Positions 1 to 10,439 of a stretch of 64,000 bases of DNA are shown here, piece after piece (position 1 is the first letter of the stretch; every line of letters begins with the position of its first letter). The notes beneath the pieces are model-generated. The model was given only the letters and a program-made list of their open reading frames with translations. It was not told the DNA's origin and searched no databases. Both the position numbers and the translations under genes were made by a program. The DNA is from Pegoplata infirma (lineage: Eukaryota > Arthropoda > Insecta > Diptera > Anthomyiidae): positions 235,388,023-235,452,022 of the forward strand of contig OY992536.1 of NCBI GenBank assembly GCA_963921195.1. Direction: 5' to 3'.

Positions 1-545
1 AAACTATTATTATTATACATATTATTATTATGATGAAATATCCTTTTAATTTTTATATTATGTAACGTGCCGTCAAAATTTAGAAGTTTTCAAAAAAAGC
101 ACTGAATTAAATCCTGCTTTTTGATGAAAAAATTTAATTGATAAAACTATTATAATAATTGGTAGACCATTTTTTTTTGAACAGAATATTTCAATTTGAT
201 CTTTCTAATTTTTAGAGGGAATTTTTGTATTTAAATTAAGATTTCTAAATTTAAATCCGGCTTTTCTGAATGTCAATATGACTTTTCTGAATTTAAATTA
301 GACTTTTCTGTTGTAATTTACAGTTTAACTTTTCTTAGTTCCAATATTGCTATTCTGATTATCAATTGGGATACTAAGAAATTCTGAATTTTAATTAGCT
401 TTTCTGAATTTTAATAATGCTTTCTGAATTTTTACCATAATCTAGCCAAATTTCATGAAACTTCTGTGCTGGGAAAGCATCACAGTTTAGTACTCCCCCA
501 GCGTCCAAAATGATAACCACGGTAAACGGTATGCCGTTGCTATTT

Positions 546-634
546 TAAAGCGCTTTGAAAGCGCTTTAAAAACAAAAAATATGGTACTATTCTGATACGT
601 CCCATTTTTTTAGAACAAAAAATGGGACGTATCA
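546..634. repeat. Two adjacent palindromes (AAAGCGCTTT and a TGATACGTCCC hairpin)
   Basis: Positions 546-567 hold two AAAGCGCTTT-like units back to back. Positions 593-634 form a hairpin with about 17 matched bases per arm (TGATACGTCCCATTTTT with its reverse complement) and a short AGAAC-containing loop. A second AAAGCGCTT pair lies near 1145-1170 in a similar arrangement. The 540-1200 interval may therefore be an old element with related ends, but its borders are unclear. Confidence 0.45.
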
Positions 635-1327
635 AAATTGTATAAGTCCATAAGACACAACTTTTTTTGGTGTTTATTTGAATAAAGAAATTTATTAAAT
701 TAGGATAAAAAATTTATTGACTAATTTATTAGGATAAAAAAATTTTGGACAAACTTTGAAATATTTTCTAAGTCCCGGAAATTTTATTTTTGCAGTTTTC
801 TTTGCGTTTTGGAATAAAAATTTATTAGAAATGCTTCTAGGAAAATTTTTGGAAAAGTCCCGAAAAAAAAGTGGTGTATTGAACCGAATCGGGTAGTGTT
901 CCAAAGGAATAGGCCCAGTGACATTTCACATGTGATGTATCCGGAGTTTAAGACACTTCCTCACGAAAGAAACAGGTGTTTTTATATAAAAGGTGTCAAG
1001 TTTGTAATATGTAGGTCATTGTGTCTAAGTGACATATCACGAGAACTATCAAGGACCGGCCACTTATCCTGAAGGGAAATAAAAAATATTCCAATTGTTA
1101 TGAAAATTAATAAATTTTAATAAAAAATTTATACTTTGAACAGAATTAAATAGAAAAACATTGGCAAAGCGCTTGCAAAGCGCTTTTTCGAATTCATACT
1201 ACCTTTTACACAAAAAATAAAGTGCTTTGCCGAGACTTTTTCTTTGGAACGGTTGGCAGTTTCTGCCTGGGTTAGTATACACAAAAAATAATATCGCATA
1301 TTTTATTTTAATTAAAATTATAATTGT

Positions 1328-1475
1328 TTTTTTAATTTAATATCAATTAAACTTTTAATTAATATAATTAATTGTTTAATCAAATGTTTAACTTTTTTAA
1401 TTAACATTTTAATTGTTTTTTAGTTTAATGCCAATTAAATATTTAATTAATATAATTAATTGTTTAATTAAATTT
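1328..1475. repeat. Tandem duplication of a TTAATTAA-rich unit
   Basis: Two imperfect copies of a unit about 85 bp long follow one another. Both run through CAATTAAA, then TTAATTAATATAATTAATTG, then TTTAAT. The block is purely A/T and no function can be assigned. Confidence 0.5.
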
Positions 1476-1948
1476 TTAGCTTTACTTAATTTTTTTTTGT
1501 TTTGTTTCCCGTGTGTGCGAGTATGTGTTTTTCTCTTGCATTGTTGTACTTACAAAAACAAATACAGAAGTATATAACAGTTTGTTGATAGTTTCTTATT
1601 TCTCATATAGACATTTAAATTCTCATTTTGTTTATAGTTTTATGTGTATGTATTAGAGTGTCCCTTATTTTGAAAATGTTGGAAATGTTGAGACGGTACC
1701 CCCTCATTTTTTTCCATTTGACAAAAAAATAACTCAGGAAAAATTTTACGCCCCTACGACCACGCCTTCCCTACGCGACGGGGATTGCGTCAATTTTTTA
1801 ATTGACGCAATTAAAAATTTACTTAAAAAATTTAAAAACAATTTAATTAAATAATTTAATAAAAATTTATTAGTTTTTTTATTTTTTTTTTTTTACCTCT
1901 CATAGGTTTTTGAATTCTCGTTCAGTTTTTAGTTTTTTTGTGTATGTA

Positions 1949-2757
1949 CACTCATAGAAATATCTTAGTAGAAAAATTAGTAAACCCATTGTAGATCAAG
2001 TTTTACAGAATATTGCCGTATTCAACAAAAATTAATGTTGATATCGTTGAATAATCAGTAAAGTTGAATCAACTTTTTACAACGCGTATACAGAATTCAA
2101 TAGATAAAACCAAAAAAGAAAAAAACAACCCTGTTCGTTCATTTTTGTATTATCAAGTTGGTAGCAATGCATTGCAATGTGAAATTTGTTTGTCTCTTAT
2201 AAAATTATTTTATGTGTTTGTTTCTTACAAAAATATTTAATATTATAAAAATAAATAAAAATAGGATCTGATGATCAGATTCTGATCTGTAAATATTTGG
2301 TAAGTAATAAAATACATTGGTTACTTTATGTATTCATACCATATTATAATTTTTTTTTGTTTTTTTTTAAGGTTTTTGATTTGGTGTCATTAGAAAACTG
2401 GAGAATGGCTTACGAGTGCATAACATAAATAAACGATGTGTGTGTGAAAATCTCATGCAGCTTAAAAAGCCGGTGATAATTCTAAAAAATATTGTGATTT
2501 TTACTTAATAAAAGAATATTAACAAATAACAACAAGCTTTTTCTTATTAATAAAATTTCTTATATCAACAAAAATATGAGTTGAGTTTACAAAAAATACG
2601 AGTTGATTTACAAAAGAACGAGTTGATCAACTTATACAAAAACTGACAACAATTTTTATTGAAATCAACATAAATATTTGTAGGGTCAAAATCAACAATG
2701 ATTTCTGTTGAATTTACAATGATTTTCTTTGGGAATACAATGATTTTTGGTTGAGTG
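1949..2757. mobile_element. MITE-like element with CACTCA ends flanked by TA
   Basis: The left end reads TACACTCATAGAAAT and the right end reads TTTGGTTGAGTGTA, giving terminal inverted repeats CACTCA/TGAGTG flanked by TA. Both halves carry many copies of GTTGATT/AATCAAC-type words (TTGAATCAAC, GAGTTGATTTAC, AAATCAAC). It encodes nothing recognisable. A TA target and subterminal repeats fit a non-autonomous Tc1/mariner-like MITE. The superfamily is inferred. Confidence 0.55.
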
Positions 2758-2779
2758 TATATGAAAATTTGTAATCGTC

Positions 2780-3095
2780 TTTATAAAATTTTGCTATGTT
2801 TTTGAGACATAAATATGTTTGGTAAAGTTTGAAAAAACAAGTTTTTTGTTTTTTTTTTGTTGTAAAAAAAATTAAAACTTTTTTAAAGTTTTTAAAAAAA
2901 TAAATAGAAAAATTTTGAGTAAATGTTTAAGTAATTGTATCAATTAAAAATTTACTCACATTTTTTTTCAAACATTTAATAAATTTTTAATGAAAATTTA
3001 CTCAATACTATTACATCGTTTACTGGTGCAAAATTGAGTAATTTTTTTACTCAATGGTATTAAAAATGTACTCAAATGTTTTTTTTTTATTCTTT
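2780..3095. repeat. Inverted/direct GAGTAAATTT repeats, probable MITE remnant
   Basis: The words GAGTAAAT and ATTTACTC recur on both strands (about 2917-3090), together with TTACTGGTGCAAAATTG, which recurs near 25480. No coding capacity is seen. It is probably the remnant of a small palindromic element. Confidence 0.35.
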
Positions 3096-3099
3096 TCTG

Positions 3100-4085
3100 T
3101 GCGTAAAATAGGAGGTAGACAAAATCTAGTAGTAACGAAAAGTCCTTGTAATTTTTATCGCGTCAAAAAAGTTGTAAATTTACAATTTTATTAGTAAAAA
3201 GCTTGTACATTTTTTCTAATTTTACAAGCTTTTTACAAATAAAATTATAATGTTTATTAGGAACTCTCGTAAAATAGGAACTAGAAAACAATTATTTTAC
3301 GAGGCTATTTTGGTAATTTTACAAGAGTTTTTTGCGTATAACTACTAGAGATGCGCACCAAACACATAATTACCGTGAGTAATTTTTTTATACACTCAAA
3401 AAAAATAAACTTCAAATTACTAGAAAAAGTCTCGTAATCCCATTTTACCAATATTTGACAGTTTTCCTTGTTTTTAACAAAAAATTTTCGATCAAAATTA
3501 ATTTTTTTTTTTTTTTGTAATTTTACATTTTCTTTTGTAATTTTTCAAATTTCCAAGTTTTTTTTACAAGATTTTGTAAATTTACGAGAATTTCTTGTAA
3601 GTTTTATTGTGCCTTGAAAGTTTTATTGTGCCATTATTGGTAAAAAGCTTGTAAAATTACAAATAAGCTCGTAATTTTTACAAGGAATTCTCCTAAAACA
3701 GGAGGTAGCAAAAAATCTAGTAAAGTTACGAAACCTCCTTGTAATTTTTATCACCTCAAAAAAATTGTAAATTTACAATTTTATTGGTAAAAATCTTGTA
3801 TAATCATAAAATTATTGGTAAAAATCTTGAAACTCATCATAAAAGTTCGTCCAATGAAACTGTTTCATTATATTTATGAAATGGTTCATTTATGAAACAT
3901 TTCATTATATTACTGAAAATTTTCATAATATTTATGAAAACTTCATTAAAAAATTTCATTGGACGAACTTTTATGACAAATTGTTTTACAGTTCTTTGAG
4001 TGTAGGAATTCTCGTCAAATAGGAGGTAGCAAAAAAAATTTACAAACTTTTCTTGTCGTTTTACAAGGATTTTTTTTACAAGGTG
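3100..4085. repeat. Dispersed TTTTACAAG-type repeat, copy 1 (composite)
   Basis: The stretch is built from words such as CTCGTAAAATAGGAGGTAG, AAAAAGCTTGTAAAATTAC and TTACTAGAAAAAGTCTCGTAAT on both strands. The same words occur in the same order at 32533-32960 and in reverse at 59028-59425. Here the unit seems to be present more than once (the GGAGGTAG word at about 3112, 3701 and 4022). It is interrupted by the small palindrome at 3838-3975. This is a non-coding dispersed family, probably a MITE. Confidence 0.6.
3838..3975. mobile_element. 138-bp palindromic element
   Basis: CATAAAAGTTCGTCCAATGAAA at the left is matched by its reverse complement at the right end (TTTCATTGGACGAACTTTTATG). Between them are diverged ATGAAA/TTTCAT repeats, so the whole piece can fold into one hairpin. 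It interrupts the surrounding TTTTACAAG-type repeat, which points to insertion, but no clear target duplication is visible. Confidence 0.65.
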
Positions 4086-4170
4086 GCATCCTAGGACAAG
4101 TATAAATGTTAAAAAAAATATTTTATAAAATTTAATCGTCTAAACCTTGAAACCTTTTTAAAAGGAAACG

Positions 4171-5314
4171 CACAGTGGACCAAATGCTTAATCTAGCGTG
4201 CAAGAGAGTATAATTCGACTTTGAGAGCACCTAGAAACATGAAATGTGTAATGCACAAGGAAAATGAGATGAGCTTCTATATAGTCCAAATGTGGGCGGT
4301 ATTTGAAGGGGCGTGGCACTTATTGAAACATTGTCATAATAAAATATAGGTAAAGTAGAGTCAATAATAAGCAGAGAAAGTAATTTTTTTTTACGTAAAA
4401 AAGACTTTTAAACAGTTTAGAAAAGAAATATTTTATTTTGAGTAAAAAAAAAAATTTTTTTGAGTGAAATTTTTTTTTTTAAATTAATTTTTTTTTGCTT
4501 GTAAAATTTTTACATTGGGTTAAAAAATGTTTGAGAACGTCAAAAATACTCAGCAAAATATTGTTGTGGCTCATCAATGTCATTTAAAGCGTTTAGGTGT
4601 TTTTGTTAACGTAAAGGTACAAGGTACCCCAATCTGAAATTCACGGTTTTTGCTTACAACTTCTGAACCACTGGACCGATTTGGCTGATATTCAATACCA
4701 ACCTGACTAGGAAAATTGAAAACATATATGCCAAGCGTCAGCAGCAACAGAGTTGCCGTTTGAAAGTTATCGTGTTTTAAACAGACAGACGGACGGACAT
4801 CGCTAGATCGACTGAAAAACAAAAACCAGCAGCCAATTTTTTTATTATTTTGGAGCTCCATTCTTTTGAAATCATGTAAAAACCCTATAGTAGTAAGCGG
4901 TATTAGTACCTAAATTCATTAACAAAATTCAAGTTTGCATGAAAAATAATTCCATTGTGGACTCTCTTTTTAATTTACTTTTTTTTTACGAACAGCAACA
5001 CAAATTAGCTTCAAATATACATTTCTTGAGGTTAAAATATAACAAATAATTTGATAAATTGCCTTAATACGGTCGTAAAATAGCAGTTTAAACAATCAAC
5101 ACGTCTACACAGAACTTGAAGAAATTTTTTTATAAAAATTAATTACTCATGTTTGGCTGCCTACTACGATGGTGTTTTTGCAACAAACACAGAAATTTTA
5201 TTAGCGTTAAGTAAGGTAGGAATAGTGCAATCATATATGCGATACTAGTTCAATATTGTAAAAACTTCATTTTTCGACCAACTGCGCACCAGATTCAACA
5301 TTTGGTCCACTGTG
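4171..5314. mobile_element. Non-autonomous Transib-like element with CACAGTGG ends
   Basis: The left end begins CACAGTGGACCAAATG and the right end is the exact reverse complement of those 16 bases. The similarity continues inward (CTTAATCTAGCGTGCA against TTGAATCTGGTGCGCA). AAACG occurs immediately outside both ends (4166-4170 and 5315-5319), which is a 5-bp target duplication. Transib transposons have ends beginning CACWRTG and 5-bp duplications, and their ends resemble the RAG heptamer CACAGTG. No transposase is encoded. A mini-me-like fragment lies inside. Superfamily assignment is inferred from the ends and the duplication length. Confidence 0.8.
4590..4850 (+). mobile_element. Mini-me-like repeat fragment inside the Transib-like element
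   Basis: It carries the family landmarks AATCTGAAATTCACGG, CTTCTGAACCACTGGACCGATTTGG, CAGACAGACGGACGGACAT and CGCTAGATCGACT. The TTCGGC hairpin start and GGAGGGTATA end are missing, so it is a central fragment. The 93-codon minus-strand open frame here lies wholly in the repeat and is not regarded as a gene. Confidence 0.65.
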
Positions 5315-5503
5315 AAACGGGATCACGAAATGAAAAACTATAAATGCAGTTGTACTACATTTAGTCGCTAGTTTTAAAAGCATATTAGCAGTTTGTGTTT
5401 AACGACTTTTTTTCATTTTTGTCGAACGGTGATTTCAAACATTTTCTTAAGTTCTTAAAACTATTTTATATTGTGCTCAATTCTGGAATACGATTTCACC
5501 ATT

Positions 5504-5660
5504 CACCTAATTTTTAAAAATTTGATATTCTTACGAGTTTTAAGATTTTTAAATTTGTTCTTGTAATTATTAAAGATATTAACTAGATCTTTAATTGTTA
5601 CAAGAAAAAAATTTAAAATCTTAAAATTCGAAAGAATATTAAATTTTTAAAAATTGGGTG
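5504..5660. repeat. Palindromic element with ~75-bp arms
   Basis: CACCTAATTTTTAAAAATTTG at the left pairs with the reverse complement of TTAAATTTTTAAAAATTGGGTG at the right, and pairing continues through GTTTTAAGATTTTTAAATTTG to a centre near 5580. This is a small palindromic MITE or hairpin-forming repeat about 1.1 kb upstream of VAChT. Confidence 0.6.
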
Positions 5661-6158
5661 ATTCAAACACGACCCTGCAAAAAGAACCCCCCAATCCCAA
5701 GAGCAGGAGTCTGATTTAAGTAAAGGCTTTTCCAACACTTTATTTGTTTAAATAAAAATAATGCTGTGCTCAGAAAAGTTATTGGTAATAGGTACTCAAA
5801 ATCTATATTTCAATATTATGGACGCAATTAAATGTTTTAAGTATGAATTTATGCAAAATCATTAAAAATAAATGTATAAAACAATTTCGTAAAACTTATA
5901 AATATAATTAGTTTTATGATTGAAATGTATGTTAAACAGTGAAAAATGTAGATGTAAAAGAAAAAAATTTAAAATCTGTATAAAAAATTAAAAGCTATAA
6001 TAGAATAATTTAAAAAAAGATTAAAATTTAAACCATTAAAATTTATAAAAATCATAAAACATTTGTTAAATAAATTTACACAAAAATTTAACGACAAAAA
6101 ATAAATACTTAAAAAACTAAAAATTTGTAAAAAAAAATTAAAACCAATAAAAACAAAA

Positions 6159-6182
6159 GCTACCTACACCTTTCGCTGCACA
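6159..6182 (+). promoter_or_regulatory. Candidate 3' splice acceptor upstream of VAChT
   Basis: CTACCTACACCTTTCGCTGCACAG is a pyrimidine-rich run ending in CAG and followed by AAACAAC. It is the most convincing acceptor between 5.7 kb and the start codon in otherwise A-rich DNA. If used, it would join a distant shared ChAT/VAChT first exon to a VAChT leader of about 590 nt. The assignment rests on the motif and the known gene organisation only. Confidence 0.35.
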
Positions 6183-6345
6183 GAAACAACATTTCAATCA
6201 TAAACGGAAAAATTAAATTAACCAAAAATTTTTTCAATTTATATTAACTAAGAATTTGTAAAAATAAAAAAATTCTAAAAATTAAACTTAATGAGAATTA
6301 TAAGTAAAAAAAAAATATATAAATTTCAATTACAACAAAATAATA

Positions 6346-6387
6346 ATGAAATATTGTTTCTGTGTCGTTAAAGGTTGTGGCTACTAA
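6346..6387 (+). other. Upstream ORF 1 in putative VAChT leader
   Basis: ATG to TAA, 13 codons, encoding MKYCFCVVKGCGY. It precedes the VAChT start by about 400 nt. It matters only if this stretch is in the mature leader. Two shorter uORFs follow at 6478-6492 (ATG in a good ACAAAATG context, 4 codons) and 6541-6579 (12 codons). Confidence 0.3.
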
Positions 6388-6540
6388 AAACTACAGAATA
6401 CAACAACAAAAGGAGGAAAAAACTTAAGAAAATACTTATACCCCCACCCCACAAAAAAAAAACAACAAAACCACAAAATGTGCCTGAATTAAAAAAAAAT
6501 TAATTTAAAACACTAATTCAAGAAACCCCAAAGGAGAACT

Positions 6541-6579
6541 ATGGATCTTTATAAAGAAATATTAATAAAAAAATGCTAA
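6541..6579 (+). other. Upstream ORF 3 in putative VAChT leader
   Basis: ATG to TAA, 12 codons, MDLYKEILIKKC. It ends about 195 nt before the VAChT start, so reinitiation is possible. Translation is not shown by the sequence. Confidence 0.25.
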
Positions 6580-6774
6580 AAAACGTATAGTATGGAAAAA
6601 TAAGGAAAGAAAATATTTTAAACAACTGGAAATAATATTTTGGAATCTAAAACAAGTACAAACAAAACGAAAATTACACGATTTAGCCTTTAAGTTAAGC
6701 TTAAATAGATAAATTTCAAACAATTTCTAATTTAATTGACAAGAAACCCAGAAGAATAAGAATAAAGTAACAAA

Positions 6775-8586
6775 ATGGCATTTACTATACCTGTTATCAA
6801 TTTGGAATTCCGTGAGGTGAAAGATATAGTATGGGACAAAATACAAGAACCCGTAAATCAAAGACGTCTAGTCTTAGTTATTGTATCCATAGCTCTGCTC
6901 TTGGACAACATGTTGTACATGGTGATAGTACCCATTATACCCGATTATTTAAGAGAAATAGGTGGTTTTGAACCACCCGATGCTACGATAGCACCACTGC
7001 TAATAGATAATGTCACCGGAAAAGTTATACCAATGAAACATGATCATCATGGACAAGATTCAGCAACGGGTATACTATTTGCTTCAAAAGCTATAGTACA
7101 ATTAATGGTGAATCCCTTCTCGGGTGGTCTAATTGATAAAATCGGCTACGATATACCCATGATGGTGGGTCTAACAATTATGTTCTTCTCCACGGCCGTC
7201 TTTGCCTGTGGCAGTAGCTACAGTGTTTTATTTTTTGCTAGATCTTTACAAGGAGCTGGTTCAGCTTTTGCCGATACATCTGGCTTGGCCATGATAGCAG
7301 ATCGTTTTACCGAAGAAAATGAACGTTCACAAGCTTTGGGTATAGCTTTAGCTTTTATAAGCTTTGGTTGTTTAGTAGCGCCACCATTTGGTGGAGCTTT
7401 ATATCAATTTGCTGGCAAAGAAGTGCCATTCTTAATATTAGCCTTGGTGTGTTTAATAGATGCTTTAATGCTGCTGATGGTAATGAAACCGTTCAAAGAA
7501 CAACTGCAACAAAGTAGAGAAGTTAAACAGGAAACAATACCGATATGGCGTTTACTAATGGATCCGTATATAGCGGTATGTGCGGGAGCTTTAACTATGT
7601 CTAATGTAGCTTTAGCTTTTCTAGAACCCACCATATCATTATGGATGGAGGATAATCTAACAACAGATAATTGGAAAATTGGTATGGTCTGGCTGCCGGC
7701 CTTCTTTCCTCATGTATTAGGTGTAGTGATTACGGTGAAAATGGCTCGAAAATATCCTCAACATCAGTGGCTTATGGCGGCGGGAGGTTTAGCCTTAGAG
7801 GGCCTCTCATGTTTCATTATACCATTCTCCACCTCCTATCAAATGTTAATGATTCCTATATGTATTATATGTTTTGGCATTGCGCTAATCGATACTGCTC
7901 TACTGCCGACATTGGGTTATCTAGTGGACGTTAGATATGTGTCCGTATACGGTAGTATATATGCCATTGCTGATATCTCCTATTCAATAGCGTATGCTGT
8001 GGGACCCATTATAGCGGGTGGTGTTGTAGAAGCTATTGGTTTTACTGCCTTAAATTTCCTTATAGCCTTTTCAAATCTTTTATATGTACCATTATTAAGG
8101 AAACTACGTAATATTTATGATTTTAAGCCATTTGAAAATGAGGCAAATATATTAATGCAAGATCCTCCCAATAAGGAATATCAAACGTATGTAATGCAAG
8201 ATCAAAAACCGGTGGAGGGTGAATATAAAAATCATTTAGAATATGGTCAACAATATCAGCAAGATCAGGAAACAAATTTAGATGAACAACAGTCATCGAC
8301 GTCTTATGATTATCAACAACAGGGTGGTTATCAACAACAGGGTGGTGGTGGTTATCAAGAAGATGCCCAATATCAACAATCACAACAACAACCCTATCAA
8401 TCGGGTTATCAGGAACAGGGTGGCGGTGGTGGTTCATATCAACAACAATCCTCAGAAACCAGACATCTTCCTCAACAACGTACTGTTAATCCCTTTCAAC
8501 AGCAACAACAGGATTCATCATCAGCCTCAAGAACCTCTACAACAGGTCCTGCTGGTCCAGCAAATCCATTTAGACAAGGATTTTAA
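6775..8586 (+). CDS. VAChT: Vesicular acetylcholine transporter (VAChT), intronless
   Basis: This is the proton/acetylcholine antiporter that loads acetylcholine into synaptic vesicles. It belongs to the major facilitator superfamily (SLC18 group). The 603-aa frame is uninterrupted. The ATG lies in a CAAAATGG context with an in-frame TAA ten to twelve bases upstream. Twelve membrane segments can be drawn, with TM1 at about 32-55, a luminal loop at 56-97, a cytoplasmic central loop at 237-260 and TM12 at about 417-438. Conserved membrane aspartates are present: D44 in TM1, D373 in TM10 (ALIDTALLPTLGYLVD) and D400 in TM11. The family stretches NPFSGGLIDKIGYD (113-126) and RSLQGAGSAFADTSGLAMI (156-174) are intact. 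The cytoplasmic tail (443-603) holds the conserved FENEANILMQDPPNKEYQTY, then a Gln/Tyr/Gly-rich region and NPFRQGF at the C terminus. Recognition as the fly VAChT orthologue is secure. An intronless VAChT nested in ChAT intron 1 is the known dipteran arrangement, so expression should follow the ChAT promoter in cholinergic neurons. Confidence 0.97.
   Translation: MAFTIPVINLEFREVKDIVWDKIQEPVNQRRLVLVIVSIALLLDNMLYMVIVPIIPDYLREIGGFEPPDATIAPLLIDNVTGKVIPMKHDHHGQDSATGILFASKAIVQLMVNPFSGGLIDKIGYDIPMMVGLTIMFFSTAVFACGSSYSVLFFARSLQGAGSAFADTSGLAMIADRFTEENERSQALGIALAFISFGCLVAPPFGGALYQFAGKEVPFLILALVCLIDALMLLMVMKPFKEQLQQSREVKQETIPIWRLLMDPYIAVCAGALTMSNVALAFLEPTISLWMEDNLTTDNWKIGMVWLPAFFPHVLGVVITVKMARKYPQHQWLMAAGGLALEGLSCFIIPFSTSYQMLMIPICIICFGIALIDTALLPTLGYLVDVRYVSVYGSIYAIADISYSIAYAVGPIIAGGVVEAIGFTALNFLIAFSNLLYVPLLRKLRNIYDFKPFENEANILMQDPPNKEYQTYVMQDQKPVEGEYKNHLEYGQQYQQDQETNLDEQQSSTSYDYQQQGGYQQQGGGGYQEDAQYQQSQQQPYQSGYQEQGGGGGSYQQQSSETRHLPQQRTVNPFQQQQQDSSSASRTSTTGPAGPANPFRQGF
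8201..8580 (+). other. VAChT C-terminal Gln/Gly/Tyr-rich low-complexity segment
   Basis: Residues about 476-602 are dominated by YQQQ, GGYQQQGGGGYQ and QQQQQ runs, encoded mainly by CAA and CAG. The overlapping +1 and antisense open frames here (8123-8437 minus, 8282-8665 plus) are shadows of this repetitive coding sequence. The tail is the least conserved part of the fly protein and probably varies in length between species. Its ends (ENEANILMQDPPNKEY and NPFRQGF) are conserved. Confidence 0.8.
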
Positions 8587-9117
8587 ATTAATGTCTTATA
8601 CAAAATTAGTGGTAATTTATGTTTGTGTTTATATTTTTGATCGTTTAGCATATAAATTTCGTTAAATTGTTTTTATTGTTTTAGAAATTTTTGTTAAAAA
8701 AAAAATAATGTTTACTAAAAATTAAAAAAAAAAGTGGTTCTATTACACTATAACCCTAGTTATCTTAAAAAAAAAAAACTATGAAAACGGAAAAAATTTA
8801 TATCTTAACAAATTTTTCCTGTGTAGTTATTAAATATTCTATGAAAATTTAACTCACCCTAAAAAAACAAAAAATCTTTTTTTATATAAAAATTGTATTA
8901 TACACTAAAGTTTTTCTTTTTTTTTCAACTATAAATTAAGTTCTAAATTTAAGTAAAAATTAGTCATTTACATATAATTGGTAAGAAAAGGAATCGTTGT
9001 ATTTAAATGATATATGAATGAATATCAATGGAAAGCTTATGCGGTACATATTATTTAAGATATTTCAGAAAGAAAATATTGAAAAACTAATACTCATAGA
9101 TTTTAGATTATTACAAA
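8587..9117 (+). other. VAChT 3' untranslated/downstream region
   Basis: AT-rich DNA follows the TAA stop without open frames of note. ATTAAA near 8721 and several AAATAAT-like words could serve as polyadenylation signals, but none stands out, so the transcript end is not assigned. No repeat-family words are seen before 9118. Confidence 0.5.
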
Positions 9118-9119
9118 AA

Positions 9120-10430
9120 ATTACACTGTGTGACGGTGAAAAAGTAACCTGAGTTTTGAGCATTGATTTTATATATTTCGGGGATGCTGATTCCAATGGT
9201 GCACTCCGTTTTTAGTTCTAAGGTACAGATTTTTCTTAAAATGTCTTCAAAGTTTTTCATGTCCCCGCGAAGTTTTTTTAATATAAATTTTTTTCTATTC
9301 AAAAAAACTCATGTTTTTTGGTTGAAATTGAAAGCCTAGATCTGTAGCTACATTTTAAGTACAAACATGGCAGTTTAACATTAAAAAATTTGGTGGTACT
9401 TGGAGTTTATAACAATTTTTTCTCATATTTTACCATTTTCGCGATTTTTAGCGATTTTTAACCAACTAACCTAAGCAGCCGTTTTGTCTAAATATTGATG
9501 AATAAAAACAGTATGTTTCATTTAAAAATATGTTTTTTTTGTTAAGTGTCTTAATTGAAAATTCAGCGGTGTGTGAAAATCTCTCTATGATAGCATCCCT
9601 TTCCAAGATGACCCCATGATCCAACTTTTTGTATAATGTGTAGAAATCTCTAAAAAAAATTAGTTCCGAATTTCAAGTCAAAATGTTTTCATTTGCAAAA
9701 GTTATTGGTAAAAAACTTTTATTTTATAACATTTAATTAAGTTAGTAAAGTATTAATACTTTATTAATACTTTATTAAAGTATTAATACTTTACTAACTT
9801 AATTAAATGTTATAAAATAAAAGTTTTTTACCAATAACTTTTGCAAATGAAAACATTTTGACTTGAAATTCGGAACTAAATTTTTTTAGAGATTTCTACA
9901 CATTATACAAAAAGTTGGATCATGGGGTCATCTTGGAAAGGGATGTTATCATAGAGAGATTTTCACACACCGCTGAATTTTCGATTAAGACACTTAACAA
10001 AAAAAACATATTTTTTAATGAAACATACTGTTTTTATTCATCAATATTTAGACAAAACGGCTGCTTAGGTTAGTTGGTTAAAAATCGCTAAAAATCGCGA
10101 AAATGGTAGAATATGAGAAAAAATTGTTATAAACTCCAAGTACCACCAAATTTTTTAATGTTAAACTGCCATGTTTGTACTTAAAATGTAGCTACAGATC
10201 TAGGCTTTCAATTTCAACCAAAAAACATGAGTTTTTTTTGAATAGAAAAAAATTTATATTAAAAAAACTTCGCGGGGACATGAAAAACTTTGAAGACATT
10301 TTAAGAAAAATCTCTACCTTAGAACTGAAAACGGAGTGCACCATTGGAATCAGCGTCCCCGAAATATATAAAATCAATGGTCAAACCTCAGGTTACTTCC
10401 AAAGTCCTCGATTTTGTCACGCTGTGTTAT
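9120..10430. mobile_element. 1.3-kb foldback element with ~650-bp arms
   Basis: The left half (about 9120-9775) and right half (about 9778-10430) are near-identical inverted copies meeting at a TTAATACTTTATTAATAC core. Examples are ATCCAACTTTTTGTATAATG at 9618 against its reverse complement near 9899. The ends read ACACTGTGTGAC and GTCACGCTGTGT. Related short peptides can be read from each arm on opposite strands (9111-9302 and 10175-10471), which is a by-product of the palindrome and not evidence of a gene. The high arm identity suggests a young element or gene conversion between arms. Confidence 0.85.
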
Positions 10431-10439
10431 TTAAAAAAT

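Larger units (their letters stand above)
1..1946. other. AT-rich non-coding DNA with small palindromes
   Basis: No gene is visible. The stretch is AT-rich with T and A runs. It contains short palindromes at 546-567 and 593-634, an 11-bp-arm hairpin at 1784-1811 (arms ATTGCGTCAAT / ATTGACGCAAT), and a duplicated TTAATTAA-rich block at about 1328-1475. A 69-codon open frame on the minus strand at 695-904 is Phe/Lys/Asn-rich and resembles chance coding in AT-rich DNA. Confidence 0.6.
5661..6774 (+). other. VAChT upstream region (intron and 5' leader)
   Basis: This AT-rich stretch directly precedes the VAChT start and has no terminal-repeat structure. The last 600 bases are A-rich and hold several minimal upstream ORFs, typical of an insect 5' leader. 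In Drosophila VAChT shares its first exon with ChAT, so part of this region is expected to be intron. No promoter is assigned, because the transcription start would then lie further upstream, outside what can be recognised here. Confidence 0.55.

Noticed and set aside
7404..7634. Open frames antisense or out of frame to VAChT (7404-7634, 7671-7934, 8123-8437, 8282-8665)
   Set aside because: They are shadows of the VAChT coding sequence, the last two of its Gln/Gly-rich tail. None has its own recognisable domain.
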